Source of the DNA: an uncultured SAR116 cluster alpha proteobacterium
GTDB taxonomy: Bacteria; Pseudomonadota; Alphaproteobacteria; Puniceispirillales; Puniceispirillaceae
Length of the DNA stretch: 64,000 nt
Direction of reading: 5' to 3'
Assembly (NCBI GenBank): GCA_902625725.1
Contig: CACOCY010000005.1
Span: 1-64,000 of the forward strand
The notes beneath the pieces were generated by a model. It made no database searches. It had not been told where the DNA came from and saw nothing but the letters and a program-made list of their open reading frames with translations. Positions within the stretch are counted from its first letter, which is position 1. Every line of letters starts with the position of its first letter. The translations under genes and the position numbers were made by a program. Positions 29,530 through 39,754 of the stretch are shown here, in pieces.

Positions 29530-31410
29530 TTAACGAATTAATGATGTTGAAATCTTGCGTGTTAGTTTTGTGTTTTCATCAAATAAATCGGCAAGTTGGG
29601 TCATTACTGCTCCTCCAAGCTGTTCGGCATCGGTTATAGTGACTGCGCGTTCATAATAGCGGGTTACATCATGGCCTATGCCTATGGCCAGTAACTCAAC
29701 AGGGGAACGTTCTTGTATTGTAGAAATAACTTGTCGAAGATGTTTTTCCAGATAATTACCGCTATTTGCCGAAAGTGAAGAATCATCTACAGGAGCGCCA
29801 TCTGAAATCACCATTAAGATCTGCCTATCTTCAAGACGGGCAAGTAGTCTATTGTGAGCCCAAAGTAACGCTTCACCATCAATGTTTTCTTTTAGTATAC
29901 CCTCTCGTAGCATTAATCCAAGTGAACGTCGCGCGCGGCGATAGGGAATGTCGCCTGCTTTATAAATAATGTGTCTTAGGTCATTTAACCTTCCTGGTTT
30001 ATCCGGCTTTCCTGCAAGCTGCCACTCCTCTCTTGATTGCCCACCTTTCCAGGCCTTAGTTGTGAACCCAAGGATTTCAACTTTCACGCCACATCTTTCC
30101 AAAGTGCGTGCCAGGATATCTGCGGTTACAGCTGCTATTGTTATGGGACGACCACGCATTGAACCAGAGTTATCTAATAGCAAAGTCACAATCGTATCTC
30201 TAAATTTGGTGTCTTGTTCTTGTTTAAAAGATAAGGCAGATAATGGCTGTGTAACAACACGATGTAATTTCCCTGCATCTAAAACACCTTCTTCTAGGTC
30301 AAAGTCCCAAGAGCGGTTTTGGTAAGCCATCAATTTTCGCTGAAGTCTGTTTGCTAACTTTGCAATCACAGAGGTAAGGCTTTCAAGATGTTTGTCAAGC
30401 AGACCTCTTAGTCTATCCAGCTCTTCTGGATCACATAATTCTGAAGCTTCTATCACCTCATCAAACTTATCAGTGAATATTTGGTATTCTAGTTTTTTAG
30501 AATGATCATCAGAGCTAAAATCATGTGGACTTGCTCCCGGTGTGTCTCCTTCTGCCTGACCTTCCATCTCTTCATCCGATTGATCGTCAGCCCCACTGTC
30601 TTCAGGCATAGCTGCAACATCACCTTCCGTATCAATGGAATTTGTGTCATCCCCTTCAAAATCACCTTCTCCAGATGCAGATTCTGATTGTTGTTCTCCC
30701 TCTTGATCATCTTCATTCTGGTCGCTACCGCTATCATTATCTCCTTCTCCATCCTCACCGTCTTCAGAATTCTCGCCAAGATCATTTTGTAACGCCCCTA
30801 TAAGTCTTTTTGCAAAATCTGCAAATACTGCTTGATCTTGGGTAGCTGTTTTCATCTCTTCTAACAAATTTCCAGCCCTAGACTCTATAAATGGTCGCCA
30901 CAAATCCATTGCCATTCCAGCAGCAGCAGGTGGTTCCTCACCAGTTAATTTTTCTCGAATCACTAGTCGCACTGCTTCTGACAGTCCATTCTCCAATTGA
31001 TCGGATGCATCAGCTGAGGGAATACCAAGAGGATGGTTTTTATAATGCGACTCAAGGCGCTCTGTTAAATTTTTTCGAACTCCTTTCATTTCATTGGCGC
31101 CTATTGCCTCAACTCTAGCTTTTTCAGCCGCCTCAAATATCATGTTTGCGGCAGATGATTTCGGTCTAACTCGCTGATGTGTTACTTTATTATGATGTGC
31201 GAGCCAGAGGCCAGCAGCGTCACTTGCCCCCCTCATTTGATTCTCTGAATACGGAGTGAGTTCTGTCGGTGGAGCAGGTAGCCTTACTCCATCGCCAGTG
31301 ATAAGACTATCTTGACCAATATATCTCACTTCATGTTGGGTGCCGCCAGCTAATGCTCGCAAAGAAGCTGCATTAGCTTTCAGAAATATCTCATCTACAG
31401 TATTACTCAC
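29530..31410 (-). CDS. cobT: aerobic cobaltochelatase subunit CobT
   Basis: With CobS forms the ATPase/chaperone part of the CobNST complex that inserts cobalt into hydrogenobyrinate a,c-diamide. 626 residues. A long acidic linker (about 210-310, mostly D/E/G/S) joins the N-terminal domain to a C-terminal von Willebrand-type metal-binding domain with DNSGSM starting at D413 (MIDAS). cobS lies 20 bases upstream on the same strand; the large subunit gene cobN is not in this window. Confidence 0.95.
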   Translation of the reverse strand: MSNTVDEIFLKANAASLRALAGGTQHEVRYIGQDSLITGDGVRLPAPPTELTPYSENQMRGASDAAGLWLAHHNKVTHQRVRPKSSAANMIFEAAEKARVEAIGANEMKGVRKNLTERLESHYKNHPLGIPSADASDQLENGLSEAVRLVIREKLTGEEPPAAAGMAMDLWRPFIESRAGNLLEEMKTATQDQAVFADFAKRLIGALQNDLGENSEDGEDGEGDNDSGSDQNEDDQEGEQQSESASGEGDFEGDDTNSIDTEGDVAAMPEDSGADDQSDEEMEGQAEGDTPGASPHDFSSDDHSKKLEYQIFTDKFDEVIEASELCDPEELDRLRGLLDKHLESLTSVIAKLANRLQRKLMAYQNRSWDFDLEEGVLDAGKLHRVVTQPLSALSFKQEQDTKFRDTIVTLLLDNSGSMRGRPITIAAVTADILARTLERCGVKVEILGFTTKAWKGGQSREEWQLAGKPDKPGRLNDLRHIIYKAGDIPYRRARRSLGLMLREGILKENIDGEALLWAHNRLLARLEDRQILMVISDGAPVDDSSLSANSGNYLEKHLRQVISTIQERSPVELLAIGIGHDVTRYYERAVTITDAEQLGGAVMTQLADLFDENTKLTRKISTSLIR

Positions 31411-31430
31411 GCTTAAAGACCATTTCAGTT

Positions 31431-32435
31431 TTAAGGGGTTTTAGCTAAAAAATTTGGTGACTCAGGTAGGTCAATACCAAATACACGCTGGTAATACTCA
31501 GCAATGATAGGCCTTTCCACTTCATCACATTTATTTAAAAAGCTTAATCTAAAAGCGAGTGTGACGTTATTAAAGATACGTGCATTTTCAGCCCAAGTGA
31601 GAACTGTTCTAGGTGACATGACCGTAGACAAGTCACCAGCCATAAAGCCCTTCCTAGTTAAATCCGCTAAACGAACCATTTGTGAGACCTGCTCTTTGCC
31701 GGCCTCTGTGTTATAACTTTTTTGTTTTGCAATAATAATGTCTACTTCGTTTTGGTGTGGCAAATAATTAAGCGTTGCTACAATGGACCATCTATCCATT
31801 TGACCTTGATTAATTTGTTGCGTGCCATGATACAATCCAGTTGTGTCACCAAGACCCACTGTATTTGCTGTCGCAAATAATCTGAAATTTGCATTTGGAT
31901 GTATAACTTTATTTGTATCAAGTAAAGTTAATTTACCATCAACTTCTAAAACGCGCTGAATGACAAACATTACATCCGCTCTTCCAGCGTCATATTCGTC
32001 AAATACTAAGGCTACAGGGTTTCGCAAGGCCCATGGCAACAATCCCTCTTTAAACTCTGTTACTTGCTTCCCATCTTTGAGCACAATAGCATCTTTGCCA
32101 ATCAGGTCAATTCTACTGATATGGCTGTCTAAGTTAATCCGAAGGCAAGGCCAATTTAATTTAGCAGCAACTTGTTCAATGTGAGTCGATTTACCAGTCC
32201 CGTGATAGCCTTGAATCATTACACGCCGGTTAAAAGCAAATCCAGCTAGTATTGCAAGAGTTGTGTCATGGTCGAACTGATAATCTGGGTCCAGCGTTGG
32301 AACATACTCAGAATTTTCAGAAAAACCTGGAACTTCCATATCAAGATCTAATCCGAATGTTTCTTTTACATCATAATTTGCATCTGGAACTTTTAATGAA
32401 TGTGCATCGTTGCCGTTATTGATAAAGTCAGACAA
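31431..32435 (-). CDS. cobS: aerobic cobaltochelatase subunit CobS (AAA+ ATPase)
   Basis: AAA+ motor of cobalt chelatase, related to MgChelatase BchI and MoxR. 334 residues. Walker A is GYHGTGKST (76-84), Walker B lies in [14 protein letters not shown], and [15 protein letters not shown] is the sensor-1 region. First of the cobS-cobT pair; a J-domain gene lies upstream, as in many alphaproteobacteria. Confidence 0.95.
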   Translation of the reverse strand: MSDFINNGNDAHSLKVPDANYDVKETFGLDLDMEVPGFSENSEYVPTLDPDYQFDHDTTLAILAGFAFNRRVMIQGYHGTGKSTHIEQVAAKLNWPCLRINLDSHISRIDLIGKDAIVLKDGKQVTEFKEGLLPWALRNPVALVFDEYDAGRADVMFVIQRVLEVDGKLTLLDTNKVIHPNANFRLFATANTVGLGDTTGLYHGTQQINQGQMDRWSIVATLNYLPHQNEVDIIIAKQKSYNTEAGKEQVSQMVRLADLTRKGFMAGDLSTVMSPRTVLTWAENARIFNNVTLAFRLSFLNKCDEVERPIIAEYYQRVFGIDLPESPNFLAKTP

Positions 32436-32564
32436 TAGAATTTACCTTTCAGAATATTTAAGACGGAGTCAGTAGTCGTACGTTTTTATATTTTAACAAA
32501 TTTGGGCTGAACTTATTGGTAATCGATGATAAAATCCACCCCCAAAAATAACTTTTTTAGATAA

Positions 32565-33155
32565 TTATGATTTTGAAACAGCGAGTGGATATAATTGTTT
32601 TAATATAGCATATGCGCTATTGATTTCCTTTAGTCTTTCTTCTGCACCCACATCACCTTGATTTCTGTCAGGATGGTTCAGCTTTGCCAAATTTTTGTAA
32701 TGCTTTTTTATTTTTGCCTGTTCAGAGCAGGGCTCCATATTAAAAACCTTCCACGCCCAGCGTTCATCGGGGTGCATAGTGCGGTGGGTATTATTTTTCC
32801 TTTCAGCATTATTATCAGAAAAGAAACCAAAAATATCCTCCGTAGAGAAATTATAAGATGTTTCATGGCGTGGACTCGCTCTGCCAGTGCCAAATTTCCA
32901 GCTCGGTCTTTCCCATGTAGTAGCATTTCTTATTTCTGCTTCAAGGGCATCTTGGTTTAAACCGTCAAAATAATTCCACTGTTTATTATATTCTCGAACG
33001 TGTTGTAAGCAGAACCAAAAATATGTGCGCAACTCATCTCGATTTCGTGGAGCTGGATAAATTCCATCTTCCATACAATCCTCCACATCGCATTTTTTGG
33101 ACTTTGGAGCCTTTCTTGTTAGGCCTTTTAACTCGGGTATTTTTGCATCTGTCAT
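32565..33155 (-). CDS. J-domain protein with N-terminal cysteine motif
   Basis: 196 residues from ATG 33155 (MTDAKIPELKG); the 16 codons further upstream look like noncoding AT-rich sequence. The N-terminal region has CDVEDCMEDGIYPAPR ... YFWFCLQHVREYNKQWNYF, a conserved possible metal site. The C-terminus is a J domain with HPD at 161-163, so it should stimulate an Hsp70 ATPase. Its usual place is between cobS and bolA; a specific client is unknown. Confidence 0.85.
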   Translation of the reverse strand: MTDAKIPELKGLTRKAPKSKKCDVEDCMEDGIYPAPRNRDELRTYFWFCLQHVREYNKQWNYFDGLNQDALEAEIRNATTWERPSWKFGTGRASPRHETSYNFSTEDIFGFFSDNNAERKNNTHRTMHPDERWAWKVFNMEPCSEQAKIKKHYKNLAKLNHPDRNQGDVGAEERLKEINSAYAILKQLYPLAVSKS

Positions 33156-33269
33156 ATTGATAAAATAAAACGATAAGTTTATTAAAACAAGGCATACGGT
33201 CAAATTAAAATACTTTATATTAAAAGTAATAACAAAACATATCGATGGTAAAATAAAGGCAAGAAAAAA

Positions 33270-33530
33270 ATGTCAATCAAAGATCAAATTGAAAATTTAT
33301 TAAATGACGCATTTTCCCCTAAGTTTTTGGAGGTGCGGGATGTAAGCGAGGCTCATTATGGTCATTCAGGTGCAAGGCCAGAAGGGGAGAGTCATTTTGA
33401 GGTTGATATTATATCTGACGCATTTGCCGCAAAAACCAGAATTCAGTCCCATCGGTCAATAAACAGGGTATTAAAACCACTGTTAGATAAAAAAGTGCAC
33501 GCATTAGCGTTGAGTGTTAAATCAAATTGA
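33270..33530 (+). CDS. bolA: BolA family protein
   Basis: 86 residues. BolA proteins pair with monothiol glutaredoxins in Fe-S handling and stress response. HSGARPEGESHFEVDIIS and FAAKTRIQSHRSINRVL are the family signature, with the histidine ligands H31 region and H in QSHR. It is divergent from the J-domain gene. Its presence beside cobST follows the common alphaproteobacterial arrangement. Confidence 0.92.
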   Translation: MSIKDQIENLLNDAFSPKFLEVRDVSEAHYGHSGARPEGESHFEVDIISDAFAAKTRIQSHRSINRVLKPLLDKKVHALALSVKSN

Positions 33531-33547
33531 ATTTCAGAACATTGGTG

Positions 33548-34078
33548 TCAGATGTCAATTTTAGAGTAAGCTATACAGCTATTTTTAAGAGTGCTTTTTT
33601 GGTCATCTTTAATCAAATTTTTGAACTTTTTTCCCATCCTTTTTTGACGAGATAATTCGCCTCCGACAGTCTGGTAGGCAGTCGTTGCCATTGGCCCAGT
33701 TAACTCAGTAATATGGGTGCAACCTGAAGATCCACCTATTCTGGACTGCACGCGCCTCTTCCATCCGGGGCCAATTTTTATTCCAATAAGTTTTTTAAAG
33801 TTGAGTGCACCTTGGGGGCAAATTGGGTATGGGCCGGAAAGTGTTATTGCTAAAGCATCTTTCACGTTCATATCAATATCTATAGTAATCCTAAGTTTCA
33901 TATGATGATAGGGTGTATCTTTTGCAACAATGCCATGGACTGTAGAAGGAAAATCATATGTTTTGCTATCAATAAGCTCAGCCTCTATGTCAAAATCTCC
34001 ATCTATTCTTGCATACCCTTTACAGTGCACGTTTCTGTTATGAATAAGCTTTCGCTCAGTTGGGTTCGGCAAATCCAT
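33548..34078 (-). CDS. DUF2889 family protein
   Basis: 176 residues: NRNVHCKGYARIDGDFDIEAELIDSKTY then GPGWKRRVQSRIGGSSGCTHITELTGPMATTAYQT, the two conserved blocks of DUF2889. The conserved W-R-R, G-x-x-G-C-T-H and TAxQT elements suggest a catalytic or binding site, but no function is established; relatives often lie near aromatic or thioester catabolic genes. Here it stands between bolA and corC with no such neighbours. Confidence 0.85.
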   Translation of the reverse strand: MDLPNPTERKLIHNRNVHCKGYARIDGDFDIEAELIDSKTYDFPSTVHGIVAKDTPYHHMKLRITIDIDMNVKDALAITLSGPYPICPQGALNFKKLIGIKIGPGWKRRVQSRIGGSSGCTHITELTGPMATTAYQTVGGELSRQKRMGKKFKNLIKDDQKSTLKNSCIAYSKIDI

Positions 34079-34113
34079 TTTGGGCCTCCACGCTTTTTTG
34101 ATTGGTATAAAAA

Positions 34114-35406
34114 TTATTCGTTTGGCTTAGAAAAAGATTTTTTTTGATTGGTAATTTTGGGCTTTGTCCATATTCGAAGACTAGTAATTTGATTGTTTTC
34201 TCTGTGTATAACCCTAAACCGCATTCCATGAATATTAAATTCACCTCCTGGAAGTGGGATAGTCCTAGTCTCATATAATAATAGCCCAGCAATTGTAGAT
34301 GCATCATTATCTGGTAAATTAATATCTAAAATTCTATTTAAGTCCCTAATAGTAACGTTGCCGTCTACTATATATGAGCCATCTGCCTGTGCTGTACATC
34401 CCGCCAATTCTTCATCATGCTCATCATCGATATCACCAACAATTTCCTCAATTATATCTTCCAAGGTTACGATACCGCGGAAATCACCATATTCATCTAC
34501 AACAATTGCAAAATGTTCTCTCCTTGTTCTAAATGCTTGAAGCTGGTCTGCTAATAATGTAGTTTCTGGGATGAAATAGGTTGGACTTGCTATTTTTGCA
34601 ACATCAAACCCCTTAATTTTTTTGTTATTTGAGTTCTGTAGAGCTCTTAAGAGGTCTTTTACATGCAGTACACCTATAATATTTTCTGGCTTTTCAGAAT
34701 AAATGGGCAAGCGTGTATGAGGAGAATTAAGCACAAATGACAAAATATTTTCGGGTTTATCTTCAGCATTTACCATTGATACAGAGCCCCGATGTGTCAT
34801 TATCTCATCTACAGTCAACTCTGACAAATCCAAAACTGAAGATAACATCGCTTTTGTTTCTTTTAGTTCAGAAGCGCTCTCTCCCATTTGAAGGTCAATC
34901 ATTCCTCTAAGTTCTTCTTCTCTATCTTCTGAAGTTTCTGAGTTTCTTCCCAAGAAAATTAGGGAGATCCATCTCATCGCAATTGTAAGAGGAGTTAAAA
35001 TTAGAACAATGAATCTAACCGGACTTGCAACTAAAAGGGCAAATTGATTTGCATTTTTTATTGCGTACGTTTTAGGTAATACTTCAGCAAAAATTGTGAT
35101 TAGAATTGTCATTACTAAAGTTGCAACAAAAACACCTGAGTCTTCAAAAAATGCTATTGCTGCTGAAGTAGCAAGCGCAGATGCTAATACATTGACAGCA
35201 TTATTCCCTATGAGTATTGCACTTATAAGGGAATCTTTATCATCTTTAAGTTTTTCTACTAATAACGCATTTCTATTCCCGTTATTAGCAAGTTGACGCA
35301 TTTTTGCATCAGAAGCTGCAGTAAGTCCAGTTTCAGAGCTTGAAAAAAACCCCGATGCCAAAATCAAAATAATTATTGAAACGATCAAAGTCCAATATTC
35401 AAACAT
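34114..35406 (-). CDS. CorC/HlyC-type CNNM and CBS domain membrane protein
   Basis: 430 residues from MFEYWTLIVS (the 20 codons upstream overlap aroB and look noncoding). Order: DUF21/CNNM membrane domain (SGFFSSSETGLTAAS), two CBS domains (about 200-320), and a CorC/HlyC C-terminal domain. Relatives are proposed Mg2+/Co2+ efflux proteins. The start overlaps the aroB stop by 8 bases, so it is translated after aroB. This aroK-aroB-corC order is typical in alphaproteobacteria. Confidence 0.9.
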   Translation of the reverse strand: MFEYWTLIVSIIILILASGFFSSSETGLTAASDAKMRQLANNGNRNALLVEKLKDDKDSLISAILIGNNAVNVLASALATSAAIAFFEDSGVFVATLVMTILITIFAEVLPKTYAIKNANQFALLVASPVRFIVLILTPLTIAMRWISLIFLGRNSETSEDREEELRGMIDLQMGESASELKETKAMLSSVLDLSELTVDEIMTHRGSVSMVNAEDKPENILSFVLNSPHTRLPIYSEKPENIIGVLHVKDLLRALQNSNNKKIKGFDVAKIASPTYFIPETTLLADQLQAFRTRREHFAIVVDEYGDFRGIVTLEDIIEEIVGDIDDEHDEELAGCTAQADGSYIVDGNVTIRDLNRILDINLPDNDASTIAGLLLYETRTIPLPGGEFNIHGMRFRVIHRENNQITSLRIWTKPKITNQKKSFSKPNE

Positions 35407-36520
35407 GATTGACTCCCTTAGCCATAAAAAATGATGTAATTTCTTCTTCTGATATATTTGGCACAATACATGCCGAACCGATTTTATTTGCTAAAACAAA
35501 AGTTAATTTACCAGAAATATTTTTTTTATCCTTTTTCATGTGTTCAATAATCACAGAAATCGGCGCTTTTCCAGCTGGTAGTGATGCGTAATTATCGGGT
35601 AATCCAACTTGCAAAAGATGATTGTGAACACGAATGGCGTCTTCCTTTGCACACATCTTTCTGATGACAGAAAAGTCAAACGCTAGTCCCAAACCGGCCG
35701 CTACTGCCTCTCCATGCAATAATTGGCCATCATAATTAGCGACAGCCTCAAAAGCATGTGCAAAAGTATGGCCAAGATTTAGCAGAGCTCGCATACTCTT
35801 TTCTGTTTCATCTGCGGCCACTATTTTTGCTTTCATCTCGCAAGAGCGTTTTACAGCATATATTATTTTATCCTTATCTAGCGACAAAACACCAGACCAG
35901 TTATCTTCTAACCAAGAAAAAAAATTAGCATCACCAAGAAGTCCGTACTTTACAATTTCGGCATAGCCGGCAAGCAATTCCCTTTTTGGGAGTGAAATTA
36001 AAAGATTTGTATCAGCCAGCACCAATTTTGGCTGGTGAAATGCCCCAATTAAATTTTTACCAGCCTTTGCATTTATTCCTGTTTTGCCTCCAACAGAACT
36101 ATCGACTTGAGCTAAAAGGCTGGTCGGTATTTGGATGTATTGTGTTCCTCTCAATAAAACCGCAGATACAAAACCAACTAAATCTCCTACTACACCCCCA
36201 CCCAGCGCAATAAGAACAGTATTCCGGTCGATTCCGATATTTAGTATGTCATTGCAAACTTTATCTAAAACAGACAAAGATTTGGAGGTTTCCCCTGCAG
36301 GCACTTGTAATATTTCCACCCTGTCGCAAATTGGCATTATGGCTTTTGCAAGTGAGTTTTGATATATTGGTCCAATAATTGTATCAGAAATAATGACAAC
36401 TTGTTTTTTTACGATAAGATCGGCAAGATATTTATCCGCCATTACTAATAAATCAGGACCTATCAAAACGGGGTAAGACCTATCTCCCAGTCCAACAGAT
36501 ATCTGCTCAATCACAGTCAT
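35399..36520 (-). CDS. aroB: 3-dehydroquinate synthase
   Basis: Second shikimate step, DAHP to 3-dehydroquinate, NAD- and zinc-dependent. 373 residues. NAD loop GGGVVGDLVGF, the active-site segment QVDSSVGGKTGINAKAGKNLIG, and zinc ligands in the NLGHTFAHAFE and LLHGEAVAAG regions are present. Its ATG overlaps the aroK stop by one base (TAATG). Confidence 0.96.
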   Translation of the reverse strand: MTVIEQISVGLGDRSYPVLIGPDLLVMADKYLADLIVKKQVVIISDTIIGPIYQNSLAKAIMPICDRVEILQVPAGETSKSLSVLDKVCNDILNIGIDRNTVLIALGGGVVGDLVGFVSAVLLRGTQYIQIPTSLLAQVDSSVGGKTGINAKAGKNLIGAFHQPKLVLADTNLLISLPKRELLAGYAEIVKYGLLGDANFFSWLEDNWSGVLSLDKDKIIYAVKRSCEMKAKIVAADETEKSMRALLNLGHTFAHAFEAVANYDGQLLHGEAVAAGLGLAFDFSVIRKMCAKEDAIRVHNHLLQVGLPDNYASLPAGKAPISVIIEHMKKDKKNISGKLTFVLANKIGSACIVPNISEEEITSFFMAKGVNHV

Positions 36521-37092
36521 TATATTCCCTCATTATTCGCCTTTTTGTATTTTAGAACATCTCGTTCCAGGAGTGCTGGAATTATTATTTTTAGAGACTG
36601 GCTCGACGAAAGATTGTCGGTATCAATCACAAAATGCGCTTGTTGATAGTAAAACTCTCGTTTTCGATGCAAATCGGTTAGGGTTAAAAGTGGGTCGCCT
36701 CTTGCAAGCAAGGGGCGGTTTTTTAAATTTTCCATCCTAGATAACAATGTTTCTGGTTTTGCGCGAAGCCATATAGTAAATGCACCACCTTTTAATATTT
36801 TTCTCGTATTTGCAGAAATAAAGGCTCCTCCACCCGTTGATAAAATCATTGGAGGGCGTTTTAGAATTTCTCCCATAACGCGGTGTTCAATATCTCGAAA
36901 CTTTTCTTCTCCACTCAGTTCAAAAATTTCTCGAACTGATATGCCGGCACGTTTAACGATTTCCTCGTCACTATCAACAAAATTTATTGATAATGATTTG
37001 GCAAAATATCTTCCAAGTGTTGTTTTCCCGGCTCCCATCAATCCAATAAGTGCTACGGTATGCGATAAATGGTAACTCTGTTTCTGTTTCAT
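36520..37092 (-). CDS. aroK: shikimate kinase
   Basis: Phosphorylates shikimate with ATP. 190 residues, slightly long from short tails. Walker A GLMGAGKTT, shikimate-binding DSDEEI and GGGAF, and the lid arginine in LKNRPLL are intact. First gene of the aroK-aroB-corC set. It is divergent from the small membrane peptide gene at 37309 with about 215 AT-rich bases between. Confidence 0.95.
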   Translation of the reverse strand: MKQKQSYHLSHTVALIGLMGAGKTTLGRYFAKSLSINFVDSDEEIVKRAGISVREIFELSGEEKFRDIEHRVMGEILKRPPMILSTGGGAFISANTRKILKGGAFTIWLRAKPETLLSRMENLKNRPLLARGDPLLTLTDLHRKREFYYQQAHFVIDTDNLSSSQSLKIIIPALLERDVLKYKKANNEGI

Positions 37093-37308
37093 ATACTCTT
37101 TCTAACGAGCTAAAAAGATTTCGGCAAATAAGAACTTTGTAAAATATGAGAAAAATTAACCTAAATTAAAATATAACTTAATGCCGCAATGACGCCATAA
37201 TCCTCAATTAAATCAATTTTTAATGTTATAAAATTTTAAAGTTATTTGGATTTCAGGGTTTGCAGTGGTAGCTTATTATTCAACTAAAAGGAGATTGTGA
37301 GGCTAGGA

Positions 37309-37446
37309 ATGAGAATGTTTTTTACAGTTATAATTTTAATTATAATGAGCATGGGTTTAGGTGGAGTATTCTTGTCTAATTGGAATATACCAGCACCAAC
37401 GAAAATGGTTTCACAAGTTTTAGATGACAGTAAATTCAGGAAATAA
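37309..37446 (+). CDS. 45-residue single-pass membrane peptide
   Basis: A short frame, M-R-M then a hydrophobic segment (about 4-23, FFTVIILIIMSMGLGGVFLS), then WNIPAPTKMVSQVLDDSKFRK on the far side. The start may instead be GTG 37297; AAGGAG at 37288-37293 is close to both, at awkward spacings. The stop is one base from the next gene's ATG (TAATATG), so the two are coupled. From memory, short peptides with W-D/N-IPAPT occur at this place in other alphaproteobacteria; no function is known. Confidence 0.6.
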   Translation: MRMFFTVIILIIMSMGLGGVFLSNWNIPAPTKMVSQVLDDSKFRK

Positions 37447-37447
37447 T

Positions 37448-39652
37448 ATGCTACTTGGGGCAAGAATTGTAATTGCTAGTGTTTTCTTATTTGCTGAAGC
37501 ACAATTAGGATATTCTCAAGACATCATTTACAATAGGGACTCTCCGGCAAAAGATAATGTAACTTCGTCACAATATTTACCTCAGAATTCTCTACAAATA
37601 TCTTTGCCTCCGACGCAATTTCCAGTTGAAGAAGAGTTGACCGCGGAAGACAACGACGACATTTACCCTGAATTAAATTTGTTTGATTTAACAGCGACAC
37701 TTGGAGAGGAGAAGGCTGAAAACCAAACAGAAGCTTTGTCGATAGATAGTTCCGATATCTCTGTCCCTGCAAATGAGAATACAAATAAGGAAAATCTGTC
37801 CACCTCAAAGAAACAAACAACAAACGTTAGCACATCAAAAAATGACATAATATTCAATCAAGAAAATAGTATTTTAGGTGATAATTCCTCTAATCTTGAC
37901 AAACTAATCAGTGAACTATTTCCAATAGAACAGATTGAACTAGAAAACAAAAATAATTTACAAAGTGATAGTGCGCCTCAACCTGCTATAGCAGAGAATG
38001 CTTTCCAAGAACAAATACAGCAGACTAGTAACTTCGATTCCCCCAACGTCAGCGTTGGTTTGCGTGAATTATCTGGTGTGGGATTAGTAACAACTGGGAT
38101 TGCAAACTGGCAACAACGAAAAATGCCTTTTAGCACATTACTTTGGTCTGGCTCTAAACCAGAAAATATTTCATATTTATTTGAGATTAGCGAACCCTAT
38201 GGTTCATCTAAAACAATAAACTCACTCGTTTATTCTTCCATAATCAGAAATTCCGCCCCTCCAATGGGGGTTGCAGGTAATCCTGATTTATCGCAATCAT
38301 TAGTAGTCTCGAGAATGGAATGGTTAGCAAGAGCGGGAAGGTCTGAAGCTCTAGCCGATTTCATTAGAAAGTTGCCTGAGGATGATAACAGATGGGATGA
38401 ATGGCAGCGCTGGTTAGGAGCTTATGATTTACTGTCGTATAATGATTCTGTAACTTGTGATAAAGCTGACAGAAAAGTATCCCAAAAATTTGATGTTTTC
38501 TGGCTTAAAATCCAGATAGTATGTAAAGTAATTGATGGTGATTTTGAGGATGCTGTCTTCTTGGCAGAATTAATGAGCACGAGTGGCGAAGAAGATCCTT
38601 TATTTTTTATGCTGCTTGAAAATGTTCAGTCTACCCAGCCAAATAACTTAACTTCAGTCCAGTCTTCTTTAACGCCGCTTCATTTAATTTTGATGGATTT
38701 AGCCCAGTCGCAGATTGAGTGGCATCAAATTTCTGAGCTTCCAGCTTCGATGATGCACGCAAGTAATCTTATCAAAAATACAACACGAGAAGCTAGACTA
38801 GCATTTGCAATGAAGCAGATTTTGCAGCAAAGTGATGCAGCATTTGAAGCAGCAACACTAATTCGTAGTCTATACGATTCTGAGCGTCCGTTGGAGACTG
38901 CGTATAGCATATTGCAAAATACAAGAGGAAACTTGCGACTTATAGCAAGTGCAGAAATTTACTCGGCATTGGCAGGAAATATATTTCAATCTGAGATTCA
39001 AGGAGATTATGATCTTCTTTTCTTGGCAGCCTTCCGAGAGGAGGTCAAATTTGGCAATGGCAAAGCACTGCTTCCATTTTATGCTGAATTAGCGAAAACA
39101 CGACTAACAACAGATTCCTTGCCTCCAATATCTCTAGAATTAAGACCGCAATTTGAAAAAATAGTTTTCTTAAATGAGTTTAAAAATACTTCAAGCCAAG
39201 ATATGTTGCGCTCACTTGAAGAAATGCATACTTTGTTGCTGGTAATTGATGAAAATGTAGTTAAACAACCGTCCTTCGAAGTGTTTCAGCAATTGGGATT
39301 GTGGCATCTTATTCCTGTTTTTGCTCAGGCATCTATGATAGAAACACCTTTAACTTGGCTTGAAATAGCGTCAACAAAGGTGGAGAAACCGATAGCCTAC
39401 GAGAACTTAGAATTAGAACCAACATTAAAAAAGGCAATGGTTGAAGCATCGGAAAGCAAGAGAACAGCGGAGACAATTTTAATTATATCTGCATTAATTG
39501 AAAAGCATGATCTCAATCAAATATCAGCATCCGATTTAGCATTAGTAATAAATTCGTTGCAAGAAATTGGGTTTGATGATACCGCCAATGAATTAATTGA
39601 AGAAATTATCATCTCTAATCTGTTAGATTTATATTGGGGACAGGGGACATAA
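37448..39652 (+). CDS. large secreted helical-repeat protein of unknown function
   Basis: 734 residues from ATG 37448; eight codons further upstream are possible but would spoil the signal peptide MLLGARIVIASVFLFAEAQLGYS. After the signal comes a long Asn/Ser/Glu/Asp-rich low-complexity region (about 25-185), then a helical, TPR-like solenoid to the end. A recurring theme is ARAGRSEALADFIRKLP ... DDNRWDEWQRWLGAYDLL ... FDVFWLKIQIVCKV. No catalytic motif recognised. It sits between the small membrane peptide and xerD. A periplasmic scaffolding role is only inference. Confidence 0.75.
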   Translation: MLLGARIVIASVFLFAEAQLGYSQDIIYNRDSPAKDNVTSSQYLPQNSLQISLPPTQFPVEEELTAEDNDDIYPELNLFDLTATLGEEKAENQTEALSIDSSDISVPANENTNKENLSTSKKQTTNVSTSKNDIIFNQENSILGDNSSNLDKLISELFPIEQIELENKNNLQSDSAPQPAIAENAFQEQIQQTSNFDSPNVSVGLRELSGVGLVTTGIANWQQRKMPFSTLLWSGSKPENISYLFEISEPYGSSKTINSLVYSSIIRNSAPPMGVAGNPDLSQSLVVSRMEWLARAGRSEALADFIRKLPEDDNRWDEWQRWLGAYDLLSYNDSVTCDKADRKVSQKFDVFWLKIQIVCKVIDGDFEDAVFLAELMSTSGEEDPLFFMLLENVQSTQPNNLTSVQSSLTPLHLILMDLAQSQIEWHQISELPASMMHASNLIKNTTREARLAFAMKQILQQSDAAFEAATLIRSLYDSERPLETAYSILQNTRGNLRLIASAEIYSALAGNIFQSEIQGDYDLLFLAAFREEVKFGNGKALLPFYAELAKTRLTTDSLPPISLELRPQFEKIVFLNEFKNTSSQDMLRSLEEMHTLLLVIDENVVKQPSFEVFQQLGLWHLIPVFAQASMIETPLTWLEIASTKVEKPIAYENLELEPTLKKAMVEASESKRTAETILIISALIEKHDLNQISASDLALVINSLQEIGFDDTANELIEEIIISNLLDLYWGQGT

Positions 39653-39754
39653 TTATTCGATCTTGAATACCATGTCTTAATAAACATAAAATATAATAGA
39701 TGTAGCGAGGCTATTATATGTTCTTTACCGTTTTAACAATATGGGAACTTTAGA

